Assembly (NCBI GenBank): GCA_965240325.2
Contig: OZ251245.1
Span: 1,339,883 to 1,403,882 of the forward strand
DNA from: Rebecca billardiae RCC1528
Taxonomy: Eukaryota; Haptophyta
DNA: 64,000 nt
Direction of reading: 5' to 3'
Shown here: positions 11,997-22,469 of the stretch, one piece after another
Layout: each line of letters starts with the position of its first letter
How positions within the stretch are numbered: position 1 is the stretch's first letter
Notes under the pieces: model-generated
What the model saw: the letters and a program-made list of their open reading frames with translations, nothing else
The model's database searches: none
Told to the model about the DNA's origin: nothing
Translations under genes and position numbers: made by a program

Positions 11997-13178
11997 TCAG
12001 CCGCGTCGCGGCGGCACTAACCGCGGCCAGCGCCAGGGCACGCGCGGCAGCGCGCCGCAGCGCCGCGCCTGCGCGCGCCGCAGCGTCGGCCGCGCGCGCT
12101 TGGAGTCCTCGAGCGCCGCCGCGACCGCGAGCCGCGGCGTGATCGGCGTCGCCGCCTCCTCGTCGAGGTCGGGCAGCCGGCGGCCGGCGCACACCGGCGC
12201 GCACGCGCGCGCCAGCGCCGTGCGCAGCTCGCGCGCGCACCCGAAGTCGATGGCGAGCAGCCGCGCGCGCCCCGCGGCGGGCCCCGCCTCGATCGCGGCC
12301 ATCAGCACGTGCTTCAGCGCCTTCTCCCCCGCCGCGCGCAGCTCCGGCGCGCGCTGCCGCGCCTCGGGCACGTCGAACACCAGGTTGCGGTCGTGCCAGT
12401 CGCCGTGCTCGATCCCGGCCGCAAAGAGCGCCGCCTGCACGCGGCCCGCCTCCTGGCGCCACGCGCGCACGAGCGGCGCGTCGAGGGTGGAGGGGTCGAT
12501 CCGCCAGCCGTTGCGCTCGTCGGGCACGCCGCGTTGCCGCCGCGCGTCGCGCGAGTGCCAGAAGAGCAGCCGCAGGAGCGTGGGGCCGCACAGCTTGTCC
12601 ATCGCGATCAGGCCGTGCACGGCCGCCCCGAACGAGGGGCTGCGGTGGGCGTTGAGCACGCGCGGCGCGCAGCCCTCCGTGGACGCGCGGTCCTGCAGCG
12701 CGACCTCGCGGTCGAACGCGGCGGCCGACTGCCAGCTGCCCACCTTGAGCACGATGTCGTCGAGGCGCACGCGCGCCGCGCGCGCGCCCTCCGCCGCCGC
12801 CTCCTCGCTGAAGGCGTAGATGCGGGCAAACGCGCCGCGCCCGATCTCCACGGCGCCCACCGCCGCCGCGCCGCCCTTGGCGTTGAGCGCGGCGTGGATG
12901 TCGGCGCCCGGGCTGTCGGGCGAGTAGGGCGGCTCGAAGGCGCGCCGCCCGCCCGGCGCGAGGGGCTGCGGCTGCACCCACTCGGCGAGCAGGCCGCGCA
13001 CGGACGCGAGCGTCGGCGGCGCGTCCGCCGGCTCGGCGCCGCCGACGGCGCTGAGGAAGGGGTGGCCGTGGTGCGGGCGCAGCGGGGGCGAGGCGGAGCT
13101 GGGCGAGGAGGAGTTGCGCCGGGAGGGCGCCGCGCTGCTCGGCGCCGTCGTCGGCGCGGAGGCGAGCTTCGAGCGCAT
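11997..13178 (-). CDS. Protein-kinase-fold protein (putative Ser/Thr kinase or small-molecule kinase)
   Basis: A 393-residue single-exon frame from ATG 13178. Seen: Ser/Pro-rich disordered N-terminus (1-60); glycine loop GRGAF at 113-117; candidate catalytic lysine in VLKVG at 145; candidate helix-C glutamate in DREVA at 158; catalytic loop HGDWHDRN at 258-265; metal-binding IDFG at 310-313. The loop has HGD rather than HRD, as in RIO, aminoglycoside or choline kinase-like families and some atypical protein kinases, so the substrate class is open. The C-terminus after DFG is short (~80 residues) and basic; no APE motif or large C-lobe is evident, which also points to an atypical kinase. Same strand as the giant surface gene, 411 bases away; no functional link can be claimed. 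Confidence 0.7.
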   Translation of the reverse strand: MRSKLASAPTTAPSSAAPSRRNSSSPSSASPPLRPHHGHPFLSAVGGAEPADAPPTLASVRGLLAEWVQPQPLAPGGRRAFEPPYSPDSPGADIHAALNAKGGAAAVGAVEIGRGAFARIYAFSEEAAAEGARAARVRLDDIVLKVGSWQSAAAFDREVALQDRASTEGCAPRVLNAHRSPSFGAAVHGLIAMDKLCGPTLLRLLFWHSRDARRQRGVPDERNGWRIDPSTLDAPLVRAWRQEAGRVQAALFAAGIEHGDWHDRNLVFDVPEARQRAPELRAAGEKALKHVLMAAIEAGPAAGRARLLAIDFGCARELRTALARACAPVCAGRRLPDLDEEAATPITPRLAVAAALEDSKRARPTLRRAQARRCGALPRVPWRWPRLVPPRRG

Positions 13179-15173
13179 CGCGTGCGCTCGGCCGTTCGTG
13201 TAATCGTGTGTGGGGCCTTGATGGCTGGCTGGGCGGCTTCAGGGCCAAGTCTTGCTCGTCAACGAAACGCGGCCGTTCGGCTGATCCGTTTTCACTATGC
13301 GGACGAATTCCGTTACCCGCGGCACATAGGGAAGCGCACGCTTGGGTAGCGGAACTTGTAGCTGCGCCGCCCAAAACTTGAGTGCTTCCGAAGCCGCCCA
13401 TAGGACCAAAAGCGGACTCGATTACTCGAACGTCATGAACGGGATGAATGCATGAGTAACCGTGATATCAGAAAGTACTCACGTTGGCGCCCTGCTTTTC
13501 TTTTTCCGCGGGGGGGGGCACGTCCGTTTCGACGGGACGGCCGCCCCCGCGGCTTTGCGTAGCATCAAGGAGAGTCCGGAAAATGGAATCCGGGGACGCT
13601 CTTCAACTCGCGGGGGGCCCTGTTTGACGGCCGCGCCGAGCACCCGAGCGTCTCGACCCGCGCCTCGTGTGTCACCTCGCATTTGGCGGGGCGCGCGCGG
13701 AGCGCGCCGCGAGTGGGCGCGTCGGCCCGTACGCTCGGAGCCCCGGGGGACTTTCGCCCGAGCGCGCCGCGCCGCGCCCGTTGCGCCGCGCTGCGTCGTG
13801 CGCCGTGCACACGTTCGGCTCGGCTCGGGTGCCGAGCGCCGTCGACGAGCGGGAAGAGCTCCAGGGGCGGGTGCGCTGGCGCGGGCGGGGTGTGGAGGCA
13901 CGATGTGGGAGTCTACCTCTCGTACCGGGCGCGCGCGCCCGCTCGGCGCCGTCGCTTCGCGCGGCCGTAGGCGTCCAAGCGTCGATGGTTTGGCCTCGAG
14001 AACCGCTAGAAGGGGGGCTGCCTGCCGCAAGCGACGCGGGTAACGATTGACGAGACCGAGCACGCATCTGACGAGACCGAATACGCACCAGGCGGCACGC
14101 GCAACGGCCCAGCACATTGAACATGGAGGCTCGATGGCCGCGCGCCGCGCGCTCATCAGGCGGGGCGCGCGCACGGAGTCCGCCGCGCGTGGGGGCCTCA
14201 GGCCCCCGGGAGAAGCAAGCGCGGCATCGCCGCGCCGTGCCCGCGCCACGGCATACGTCCAACGACCCAGGTGCGACCGCGCACGCTGCGCGCTATGCGG
14301 CACTCTGGGGCGGATGGTCATGGTGCGCGCGCCGCGCGCGGGGGCTGCATGTGGAGGCGGGCGGTGGTTGTCCGGCTCGCTCGCCGCGCGCGCGCGTCGC
14401 CCTGCGTTACGCTATGAACTCTTTGTGCGCGCACGGTGCGGATGCTGCACGAGTAAGCCACGGTGCTTAGTGTCACGGTCTTGGTCCGCACTCACTCCAC
14501 TGTCTCGCCGCGCCAGCACGTTGCGGCTGCAGCAGCCGCAGCTCACGGGACCAATGATGCCAGGTGTCAAATCTGAATCGGCAGGGAAGCGGAAGGAGCG
14601 CGCCACCTAGCGTGCGGCTCGTGCTGGAGGGCGGCCCGGTCGGACGCACTACTCTGTACAGACGCCCGTTACGGCCGTGCTGGTGAGGGGGCCGTAGGTG
14701 GTCAGGTGCCGTGACCACTCAGTCACAGGTCTGGCCAGGCTTCAGCGCCGCACGATGACCCCGGCTGGTCGTCATCGGCCGTGCTGGTGAGGCGGGCCGT
14801 ACGGGTGGTCAGGTGCAGTGACCACTCAGTCACTGCCAGTCACAGGTCTGGCCAGGCTTCACTCGCCTTCAGCGCCGCACGATGACCCCGGCTGGTCGTC
14901 ACTCAGTCTCCTCAACAGATGCCCGGTCGGCTAAGTTGGTCTAAATGGTCACCGTCACCGTGTCGGTTTCAGACAGTGAGTTGTGAGAGTGGTAGCCAGT
15001 CAGTCTGCCACTTGCCACCGTAGTGCCAGCAAGGGTGCCAGTCACCGGTGAGGATATCGTTTGCGTAGCACGGCCGGGGCCGCGGATCTTTTTCCTCGAG
15101 TTATCCTCGTCGCTTTTTATTTCGGGCGACACGCGCCCACGCCCGGACGCGCGTGGCCACGCCAGCCAGAACG
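13179..15173. other. Gene-free stretch
   Basis: About 2 kb without a frame I can support. Overlapping open frames of 60-280 codons occur on both strands between 13.46 and 14.72 kb, but they are Arg/Ala/Pro-rich with no domain and are explained by GC content. From 14.6 kb the GC content falls and a direct duplication is present (listed separately). The last ~200 bases before 15174 are the likely 5' region of BRX1. Confidence 0.5.
14673..14900 (+). repeat. Two-copy direct repeat of ~100-124 bases
   Basis: Copy 1 is 14673-14773 and copy 2 is 14777-14900, with three bases between. Both run from GGCCGTGCTGGTGAGG to CCGGCTGGTCGTC and share the central TGACCACTCAGTCAC block. Copy 2 has small insertions, including a duplicated CAGTCAC segment. 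It looks like a recent local tandem duplication in non-coding DNA. Confidence 0.85.
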
Positions 15174-16259
15174 ATGTCGGCCACGAAGCTGCTCACGCGC
15201 AAGCGCTCGAGGCGCGCGGCGGCGGGTGGCGAGGAGGACGGCGCGGACCTTGCGCCCGCCGCGCTGACGAAGCGCGCGCCCGGCCGCCGGCGCAAGCTGC
15301 TCGCGCTCATCTCGCACGGCGCCACCTCCAAGTTTGCGACGCTGCTCTCTGATTGGCTGAGCGTGCTGCCGCACGCGCGCAAGGACTGCAAGCTGGACCA
15401 GAAGGACCGGCTCGACGCGATCAGCGAGATGGCCGAGCTCGCGGGGTGCGACCGCGCCATCTTCTTCGAGGTGCGCCGCGCCGCCCCCCCCGCCCCGTCC
15501 GGTGCCGCGTGGGCCGCGTGGGCCGGCGCGGGCAGCATCGCTCACGCGCGCGCGCGGCGCGGCGCGGCGCCGATCTGGCGCGCGGCGCAGGTGCGCAAGC
15601 ACTCGGACCTGTACCTGTGGATGGGCGCGGTGCCGCACGGGCCGTCGGTGAAGTTCCACGTGCAGGGCGTGCACACCATGGACGAGCTCTCGCTCACGGG
15701 CAACTGCCTCAAGGGCTCGCGCGCCGTCGTGTCGTATGGCGCAGGCTTTGGCGAAGGCGCCGCGCCTCACCTGCGGCTGGTGCGCGAGCTGCTGACGCAG
15801 ACGTTCAGCGTGCCCGAGGGGCACCCGCGCTCGAAGCCGTTCGTCGACCACGTGCACCACTTCGACCTCGACCCGAAGGGGCGCATCGCCTACCGCCACT
15901 ACCAGATTGCGCCGGCGACGGGCGCGACGGCGGCGGCGGCGGCCGCCGCCGCCGCCGCCACGGGCGGCGGCGCCAAGGGCGGGCGCGGCGCGCAGCAGCA
16001 GCAGCAGCAGATGCTCGTCGAGATCGGGCCGCGGTGCACGCTCACCGTGATGCGCGTGTTCGGCGGCGCGTTCGGCGGGCAGACCCTCTACTCCAACGCC
16101 GGCTTCGTCTCGCCCAACATCGTCCGCTCGGAGCTGCGCAAGCGCGTGGGCGATGCGTACGCAGACAAGCTCAAGCAGCGCGGCGCGCGGCAGCGGCGGC
16201 ACGCGGCGCCCGAGCGGCAGGTGGCGGAGGACCCGGTGGCGGCGGTCTTCAAGGAGTGA
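15174..16259 (+). CDS. BRX1: Ribosome biogenesis protein BRX1 (Brix domain)
   Basis: Exons 15174-15470 and 15591-16259 give 321 residues. The 120-base intron (donor GTGCGC, acceptor GCGCAG, phase 0) has no in-frame stop, so the unspliced frame reads through it; conservation shows it must be removed, because splicing joins FFE to VRKHSDLYLW exactly as in BRX1 orthologues. Signature blocks are ISHGATSKFATLLSDW, GPSVKFHVQ, LTGNCLKGSR, SKPFVDHV and LVEIGPR, spanning the whole Brix domain. An Ala/Gly/Gln-rich insertion (~residues 225-250) sits before LVEIGPR. BRX1 is known to act in the nucleolus in assembly of the large ribosomal subunit. ATG 15174 is chosen; an upstream in-frame GTG at 15153 is not a likely start. 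Confidence 0.95.
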   Translation: MSATKLLTRKRSRRAAAGGEEDGADLAPAALTKRAPGRRRKLLALISHGATSKFATLLSDWLSVLPHARKDCKLDQKDRLDAISEMAELAGCDRAIFFEVRRAAPPAPSGAAWAAWAGAGSIAHARARRGAAPIWRAAQVRKHSDLYLWMGAVPHGPSVKFHVQGVHTMDELSLTGNCLKGSRAVVSYGAGFGEGAAPHLRLVRELLTQTFSVPEGHPRSKPFVDHVHHFDLDPKGRIAYRHYQIAPATGATAAAAAAAAAATGGGAKGGRGAQQQQQQMLVEIGPRCTLTVMRVFGGAFGGQTLYSNAGFVSPNIVRSELRKRVGDAYADKLKQRGARQRRHAAPERQVAEDPVAAVFKE

Positions 16260-16938
16260 GGCGGCGCGCGGCGTGCGCGCGGCGCAGCCGACCGGCAGCG
16301 GCAGGAAGCGCGCGCCTCCGCCTCGGCGCCTCCGTCACCCGTCAGCCCGCGGGCGCAGCGGGCGGCCCCTCCGTCGACGGGCGGCGCGGGCGGCGGCGGG
16401 CTCTCGCGCTGCCGCAAGTGCCGGCGCAGTGAGCGGCGCGGCCGCATCCCCGCCAGCCCCGGGGTAGCCCGCCGCCGATGATGCGCGTGGTGGCGCCGGC
16501 GCGCGGTAGCACGACCGCCGGACGACGGCTGCTGCACGCGGGTCGCGGTCTTGCTGCCGGCGGCCGGGAGCATCAAGTATCAACTCTGAGCTCACTGCTG
16601 CTCGACGCGCGCGCGATTCGTTGTGGCGCGGCGACTGCTGCGCGCGCGCTGCATCACTGAGGCGGTCATATCAGACACGCCGGCGGGCCGCGGCGTGCGC
16701 CGGCGTCGTCGATCGCGTCGGCGCTTATATACATCGTCGCGCGTTCGCGGACGTATAGTAGTCGCGACGATATGATATATATACTATATACGAGTATACG
16801 GCGGCGCCGCGCCGCGCCAGACGCCGCCGTGTAGACTACTATACGGAGTAGACGAGAGAGAGAGAGCTGACGAGAGCTCATATCAGACGAGAGGGCGCGC
16901 AGTAGCATCATCGTCGTCCGACGCCGCCGTCAGCGGCG
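16260..16938. other. Convergent intergenic region with AT-rich island
   Basis: This region separates the 3' ends of BRX1 (+) and the membrane-protein gene (-). The block 16720-16870 is unusually AT-rich for the window, with TATATAC and ATATATAC stretches followed by a GAGAGAGAG run. It probably holds 3' untranslated and polyadenylation sequence for both genes; no gene is seen. Confidence 0.45.
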
Positions 16939-19062
16939 TCAGGCCGCGCTGGCTCCGCGGCCCGGACTAGCGGATGCCACGGTAGTGGGCGCAGCCTGCG
17001 GCGCGCGGAGCGGCGCGAGCACCCAGCGCGTTGCCGCTGCCACCGAGGCGGCGCGTTCCGCGTGCCGCTCGGCGGGCGCGCCCTCCGCCACCAGGGCCGC
17101 GGCCGCCGGGGCCAGCAGCCGCGCGGAGGCCGAGGGCGGCGGCGCGCCGCCCGGCGCTCGCAGCCACCACCGCCACCGCCACTGCCACGCGACACGCGGC
17201 GGTGTGGCGGGCTCGTCGGCGTGTGCGCCCGGTCTGGGCACCGCCGGCGTGCTGCCGTCGCCCGCCCCCGCCTCCGCCGCCGCCGCCGCCTCCGCCATCG
17301 CCTCGGCCCGGCCGATCGGCGCGCCCGGCGCGAGCGCGGGCGCGCGCTCCCCCTGCGGCGCCCGCGCGGAGGTGGCAGGTGTGGAGGTGGCAGGTGTGGG
17401 GTGCTGGCTGTAGCGGTATGCGCCGTGCTCGGCCGCGCTGTCCACCGCGGGGCCGCACGCGTCCGCGCCGGCGGCGTCGGCGCGCGGCGCGCCCGGCGCG
17501 CCGCTCGCGTGCAGCACGAGCGCCGCGCGCCACGCGGCGTACACCGGGTCCCACAGCGCGAGCGCGGGCGGCAGCAGCGGGCCGTGCACGCGCGCCACCG
17601 CCGAGAGCGCGCACGCGCCTCCGAGCAGGCAGCGCAGCGCGACGGAGGAGGCGCCGGCGGTGGGCCCGAGCGTGAAGGAGTGCGCGAGGTCGAGCAGCCG
17701 GAAGAGGCGCGGCAGCCGCACCGACGCGTGCGTCGCGAGCACGCCGGTGAAGAGCAGCCGGCGCAGCGCATAGTCCGCGCCCAGCGCGGCGCACGCAGAC
17801 GCCGTCACGCGCGTGGCCCACGTGCGCTGCCGCAGCGGCGCGCACAGCAGGCTGAAGGCGAGCGCGCTGCCCGCGGCGCTCACGGCGGCGAAGGCGATGG
17901 CGGTGGTGGCCGCGCAGCACGCGACGAGGTAGAGCGCCCAGTACAGCGAGAACGCGCTGTCGGGCGGCCCGGCGCGCGCGAGCGCCGCCGAGCCCGGCGG
18001 TTGGCGCTGCTGCTGCCGCCGCGCGCGGCCGAGCGCGCGCCACGCGGCCGCCTTCCAGCCGAGCTCGTTCGCGGCGGCGGCGAGCGCGCCGAGGCGGAGG
18101 GAGGGCGCGAGCGCGCGCGCGGCGGGGAGCGCGGCGGCGCGCAGGAGCCGCTCGCCCCGCGCGAGCACCTCCTGCGCCGCCGCCGGCGCGCGCGCCGCCT
18201 CGAGCGCCACGCGCGCCGCGCGCAGCTGCTCGAGCGCGCCGCCCACCGCCGCCTCGGCGCGCGCGCTCGCCGCGCTCGCCGCGACGAGCTGCGCGCACAG
18301 CGCGACGGCGAGCGTGGCGGCGGAGAGCGCGGCGGCGATGAGCAGCCGGAGGGGCCAGTGCGGCCGCGGCTGCGCGTCGCGCGGCGGCTCGCTGCCGCGC
18401 GCCACCTCGACGGGCAGCTCCGCCGCCGTCCAGTCCGCCGCGCACCGCGCGCCGCGCGCGCACGCGTCCGCGCGCTCGCGCGCCGCGCCGCCGCGCCGCG
18501 CCGCCGGCCGGTCGAAGAGGAGGAGGCGGAGGACGAGCGCGAGCACGGCGGCGAAGGAGAGCGCGTCGAACACCGCGAGCATCGTCGCGACGACGCTCGC
18601 CGGCGTCGGCGCCGCGCTCGCGCCGCGCGCGGCGCACGCGCGCAGCTCGGCGCCCGCGGCGACGGCGAGGCCGGCCGCGTACGGCAGCGCGAGCACGCGC
18701 CAGTAGCGGCCGTGCCAGCGCGAGTTGGCGAGGCCGAGGATGCAGGCGAACGGGAGCGCCTGCGAGAGGTCCGTCAGCGCGTACAGCAGCCGGCCCACGC
18801 GCCGGCCGAACGCGCCGCCGCCCAGCGCGTGCGGCGCGCGGCACACGGGCACGCTCGCGCCGACCGCGGCCGAGAGCACAAACGCGTACGCCTTGAGCGA
18901 GAGGCCGGCGAAGACGAGGACGGCGAGGGCGCGCGAGTGGCAGCCGCGCCCGCTCACGAGGTCGAGGGGCACGGGGCACCGGCCGTCCACCCACGCCACG
19001 GCGCGCTTGACGGCGCGCAGCGTGGTGAAGCCCTCGTGTCGATCCCTTCGTCCCGCATCCAT
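16939..19062 (-). CDS. Polytopic membrane protein, possibly STRA6-like
   Basis: A 707-residue single-exon frame from ATG 19062 (an in-frame GTG lies at 19077). Seen: hydrophobic helices at about 44-66, 88-112, 122-142, 156-182, 238-262, 373-408 and further ones to ~485; an Ala-rich helical segment at 270-345, possibly coiled; and a low-complexity cytosolic-type tail after ~520. The segment LLPPALALWDPVYAAW (496-511), directly after the last helices, resembles the LLPP...LDPGY segment near the end of the membrane region of vertebrate STRA6, the retinol-binding-protein receptor. Size and helix number also fit. That match is short and from memory, so the family call is tentative; an unassigned transporter or receptor is the alternative. 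It is divergent from eIF3c with 238 bases between starts. Confidence 0.45.
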   Translation of the reverse strand: MDAGRRDRHEGFTTLRAVKRAVAWVDGRCPVPLDLVSGRGCHSRALAVLVFAGLSLKAYAFVLSAAVGASVPVCRAPHALGGGAFGRRVGRLLYALTDLSQALPFACILGLANSRWHGRYWRVLALPYAAGLAVAAGAELRACAARGASAAPTPASVVATMLAVFDALSFAAVLALVLRLLLFDRPAARRGGAARERADACARGARCAADWTAAELPVEVARGSEPPRDAQPRPHWPLRLLIAAALSAATLAVALCAQLVAASAASARAEAAVGGALEQLRAARVALEAARAPAAAQEVLARGERLLRAAALPAARALAPSLRLGALAAAANELGWKAAAWRALGRARRQQQRQPPGSAALARAGPPDSAFSLYWALYLVACCAATTAIAFAAVSAAGSALAFSLLCAPLRQRTWATRVTASACAALGADYALRRLLFTGVLATHASVRLPRLFRLLDLAHSFTLGPTAGASSVALRCLLGGACALSAVARVHGPLLPPALALWDPVYAAWRAALVLHASGAPGAPRADAAGADACGPAVDSAAEHGAYRYSQHPTPATSTPATSARAPQGERAPALAPGAPIGRAEAMAEAAAAAEAGAGDGSTPAVPRPGAHADEPATPPRVAWQWRWRWWLRAPGGAPPPSASARLLAPAAAALVAEGAPAERHAERAASVAAATRWVLAPLRAPQAAPTTVASASPGRGASAA

Positions 19063-19300
19063 CGTGCCCACCGGCACGGGCGGGTCGTTTGCTCGTTCGC
19101 GCGCCTGTCCGGGGGGGCTTCATCAGCGCCACACGGACACCGCCAAGGCGCCCGGACCCGGCCCAGGCCGCGTCGCCGCCCTGCTCCGTCGTGCCAGGGC
19201 GAGGGCGAGAGAGCCACCCCCGCACTCCGCAGCGGCAGCGCGTGCCTCGTTCGGCGCAGCGCCCCCCCGTGCGAGCAGCCGCCGCCCACCCGCGCGCGCC
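19063..19300. promoter_or_regulatory. Shared divergent promoter region (membrane protein / eIF3c)
   Basis: These 238 bases separate the start codons of two oppositely oriented genes, so both promoters and 5' leaders must lie here or overlap the genes. No TATA-like element is visible. The call rests on geometry only. Confidence 0.4.
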
Positions 19301-19877
19301 ATGTCAAAGTTCTTCGCCGCCGGCTCGTCCTCGGACGAGAGCGAGTCCGAGGACGAGTCGATCTCGTCCGAGGAGGACGAGCAGCGGCCGCAGCAGTCGG
19401 CGCCGCTCGGCCGCGCCGCCTTCCTCAAGTCGGACTCGGAGGACTCGGAGGACGAGGGCCCGCGCGTGGTCAAGTCCGCGCGGGACAAGCGGTGGGAGGC
19501 GATGCTCGCGACGATCAAGGGCATGCGCAACCACCTCAAGATCGGCGACTGGAACGGGCTCGTCTCCGACTACGACACGCTGCACCGGCAGCTCACCAAG
19601 GCGAGCGCGATCGTCGCCAAGGAGGGGCTGCCCAAGTTCTACCTCAAGGCGCTGCTGATGGTCGAGGCGCACACGAACAAGACGCTCGAGGACAAGGACG
19701 TCAAGAAGAAGATGTCCCCGACCAACGCCAAGTCGCTCAACTCGATGAAGCAGAAGATCCGCAAGACGACGCGAGAGCCCGAGCTCGAGGCGCCGCTCGC
19801 CGAGCTGCGCGCGAGCAGCTTCAACGCGCTCAAGGACGACCCGCTCGACGACGACGACGACGACGACGACGACTGGC

Positions 19878-19915
<38 letters not shown>

Positions 19916-22469
19916 TCCTCCTCTGAGGACTCGGACGCGGGCGCGCCGCCCAAGGGCGCCAAGCCCAAGCCGCCCAAGCCCGCCAAGCCGCCCAAGCCGT
20001 CGGCCGAGGAGAAGAAGGCGCAGGCGGCGGCGCTGAGCGCGGCGGAGAAGCAGGAGCAGATCGAGCGCGACGTCGACAAGCGCCTCGACGAGCTCCTCGC
20101 CATGCGCGGGCGCAAGGGCACCGACCGGCAGGGCCAGGCGCGCACGCTGCGTGAGCTGCACGGCCTCACGGAGCGCCCCACCAAGAAGCTCGAGCTGCTG
20201 CTCCACCTCGTCACGGCGTACTTCGACATGAACGCGAACATGCTCACGCTGATGAGCCACGCGAACTGGACGGCCGCCTTCGACACGCTCACCGCCGCCG
20301 TCGACGCCGTCGTCGCCGACCCGACGCTCGAGCGCTCGGCGGTCGTCGGCGACGCGCCGTCGGCGCCCGCGCCGCCGCCCGCGGACGGCGCGGAGGAGGG
20401 CGAGCTGGACGAGGCCGACGCGGAGGCGGCGGCGGCGGCGGCGGCGGACGCCGAGTCGTCGGCGGCGCTGCGGCTGTCGAACGTGTCGGCCAACCTGCTC
20501 GCCTTCGCCGAGCGCCTCGACGACGAGTACTACAAGGCGCTGCAGCAGCAGCCCTTCACCGAGGGCGCGGCCGTCTCTGTCTCCGAGTCGGGCGACAAGA
20601 CGACCTACCTCGCTCGGCTGCGCGACGAGCCGCGGCTGGTGCGGCTGCTGACGGGGCTGCTCGAGTACTTCAAGTCGGCGGGCGCGGGGAAGCCGGCCAA
20701 CCTCCCCGCCGCCGCGCGCGTCGGCGCGCGCATCATCGAGCGCGTGTACTACAAGGCGCAGTCCACCTTCGACGCGCAGTGGGCGGAGGCGAAGCGGCGG
20801 CGCGCGCTGCTGGCGCAGCAGGAGGCCGCGGCCAAGCACGCGGGCGACGAGGCGGGCGCGCAGGCGGCGGCGGCGGCGGCGGCGTCGATCGTGGACCCCG
20901 AGGTGGTGAACGTCTCCGCGCGCATCGAGGAGCTCACCGCCCTCGTCTACGCCGAGGCGGACGAGCGCTCCAAGACGCGCGCGCTGCTGTGCCACGCCTT
21001 CCACCACGCGCGGCACGAGCGCTTCACGGTGTCGCGCGACATGCTGCTGATGAGCCACCTGCAGGACAGCATCGGGTACTCGGACGTGAGCACGCAGATC
21101 CTGTACAACCGCGCGATCGTGCGCGTCGGCATCGCCGCCTTCCACCACGGCCAGTACGCCGAGTGCGCCGCCGCGCTCGGCGAGATCGTCGGCGCCAACC
21201 GGCAGCGCGAGCTGCTGGCGCAGGGGCTGTCGTCCGCGCGCTACAACGAGCGCAACGCCGAGCAGGAGAAGCTCGAGCGGCGGCGGCAGGTGCCGTTCCA
21301 CATGCACATCTCGCTCGAGCTGGTGGAGGCGTGCTTCCTCGTCTCCACGCTGCTGCTCGAGCTGCCGCTCCTCTGCGCGCAGCGCGCCTCGCCCAAGCGG
21401 CGCGTGCCCATGTCCAAGGCGCTGCGCCGGCTGCTGGACGCGTACGACCGGCTCGTCTTTGCCGCGCCCGCCGAGCACCTGCGCGAGCACGTGATGGCGG
21501 CGGCGCACCTGCTGCTCGACGGGCAGTGGCGGCAGGCGAGCGCCACCATCACCACGCTGCCCGCGTGGGACCAGATGAGCGAGCCGAGCAAGACGCGCGC
21601 GATGCTGCAGGGTGCGTGGCGCGCGCTCGCGTGCGCGCTCACGCCCCCCGTCTGTGGCGCCTCACGCCCCCCGTCTGTGGCGCGCGCACACACACGCGCG
21701 CGCTGTTGCCGCGTGCAGCCCGGCTGCAGGAGGAAGGGCTGCGCGCGTACCTGCTCACCTTCGCCACGGCGTACTCGACGGTGAGCGTGGCGCAGCTCGC
21801 CGAGCGCTTCGAGCTGCCCCCGCCCAAGGTGCACGCCGTCGTCTCCAAGATGCTGCACGCGGACGAGCTGCCGTGCGCGCTGTGGGACGGGCCTTCGGGC
21901 GCACTCGCGGTCGCGGCCAACACCGAGCCGAGCGCGCTGCAGCAGCTCGCCATCTCGCTGGCGGACAAGGCGTCGCAGCTCGTCGAGAGCAACGAGCGGC
22001 TGCTCGACGCGCGCACGGGCGGGTGCGCGCCGCGCGCGCGCCGAGCGCCGACGGCCCCGCGCCGCCCCGCGCGCCGCCCGCGCCGCCGCCGCCGAGCTCA
22101 GCAGCCGCGACCACGCGCGCGCCCCGCCCCGTGCGCGCGCGCGCGTGCAGCTACGGGTACAAGTACGACATCAAGCCGCCGTGGGGGCAGCGCGGCGGCG
22201 ACGGTGGCAACCGCGGTGGCTGGGGCGGCGAGCACGGCGGGCGCGGCGGCGGCGGCGGCGGCGGCTACGGCGGGCGCGGCGGCGGCGGCGGCTACCGCGG
22301 CGGCGGCGGTGGCTACCGCGGCGGCGGCAGGGGCGGCGGCGGCGGCGGCTACGGCGGGCGCGGGCGCGGCGGCGACCGGCAGCAGCAGCAGACGTACGGC
22401 GCGCGCGACCAGCGCAGCGGCTACGGCGGCGGCGGCGGCGGCGGCGGCGGGCGCTACCAGCGCTACTGA
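19301..22469 (+). CDS. EIF3C: Eukaryotic translation initiation factor 3 subunit C
   Basis: Exons 19301-21611, 21719-22022 and 22151-22469 give 977 residues. Introns are 107 bases (GTGCGT...GTGCAG, phase 1) and 128 bases (GTGCGC...GTGCAG, phase 2). Seen: acidic Ser-rich start (MSKFFAAGSSSDESESEDE); the eIF3c N-terminal region; a nearly pure poly-Asp tract (~184-206); conserved HMHISLELVEACFLVSTLL (~666-684); then a PCI/winged-helix region spanning the first intron (LQEEGLRAYLLTFATAYSTV, FELPPPKVHAVVSKM); and a long RGG/YGG-rich tail in exon 3. The family is a core scaffold subunit of eIF3 on the 40S subunit. Exon 3 is supported by the SYGYKYDIKPPWG entry followed by the Gly-rich tail typical of eIF3c C-termini. 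The Asp tract and the extended RGG tail are lineage-specific features. Confidence 0.95.
21638..21683 (+). repeat. Perfect 23-base tandem duplication inside eIF3c intron 1
   Basis: Copies 21638-21660 and 21661-21683 are identical. They make up almost half of the 107-base intron, so the intron appears to have grown by local duplication. Confidence 0.9.

Noticed and set aside
13479-14321. Minus-strand frame of 280 codons and overlapping plus-strand frames
   Set aside because: Arg/Ala/Pro-rich with no motif, and several mutually exclusive frames are equally open.
18725-19300. N-terminal extension of the eIF3c frame by 192 codons
   Set aside because: It overlaps the divergent membrane-protein gene, and conserved eIF3c sequence begins at MSKFFAAGSSSD (19301).
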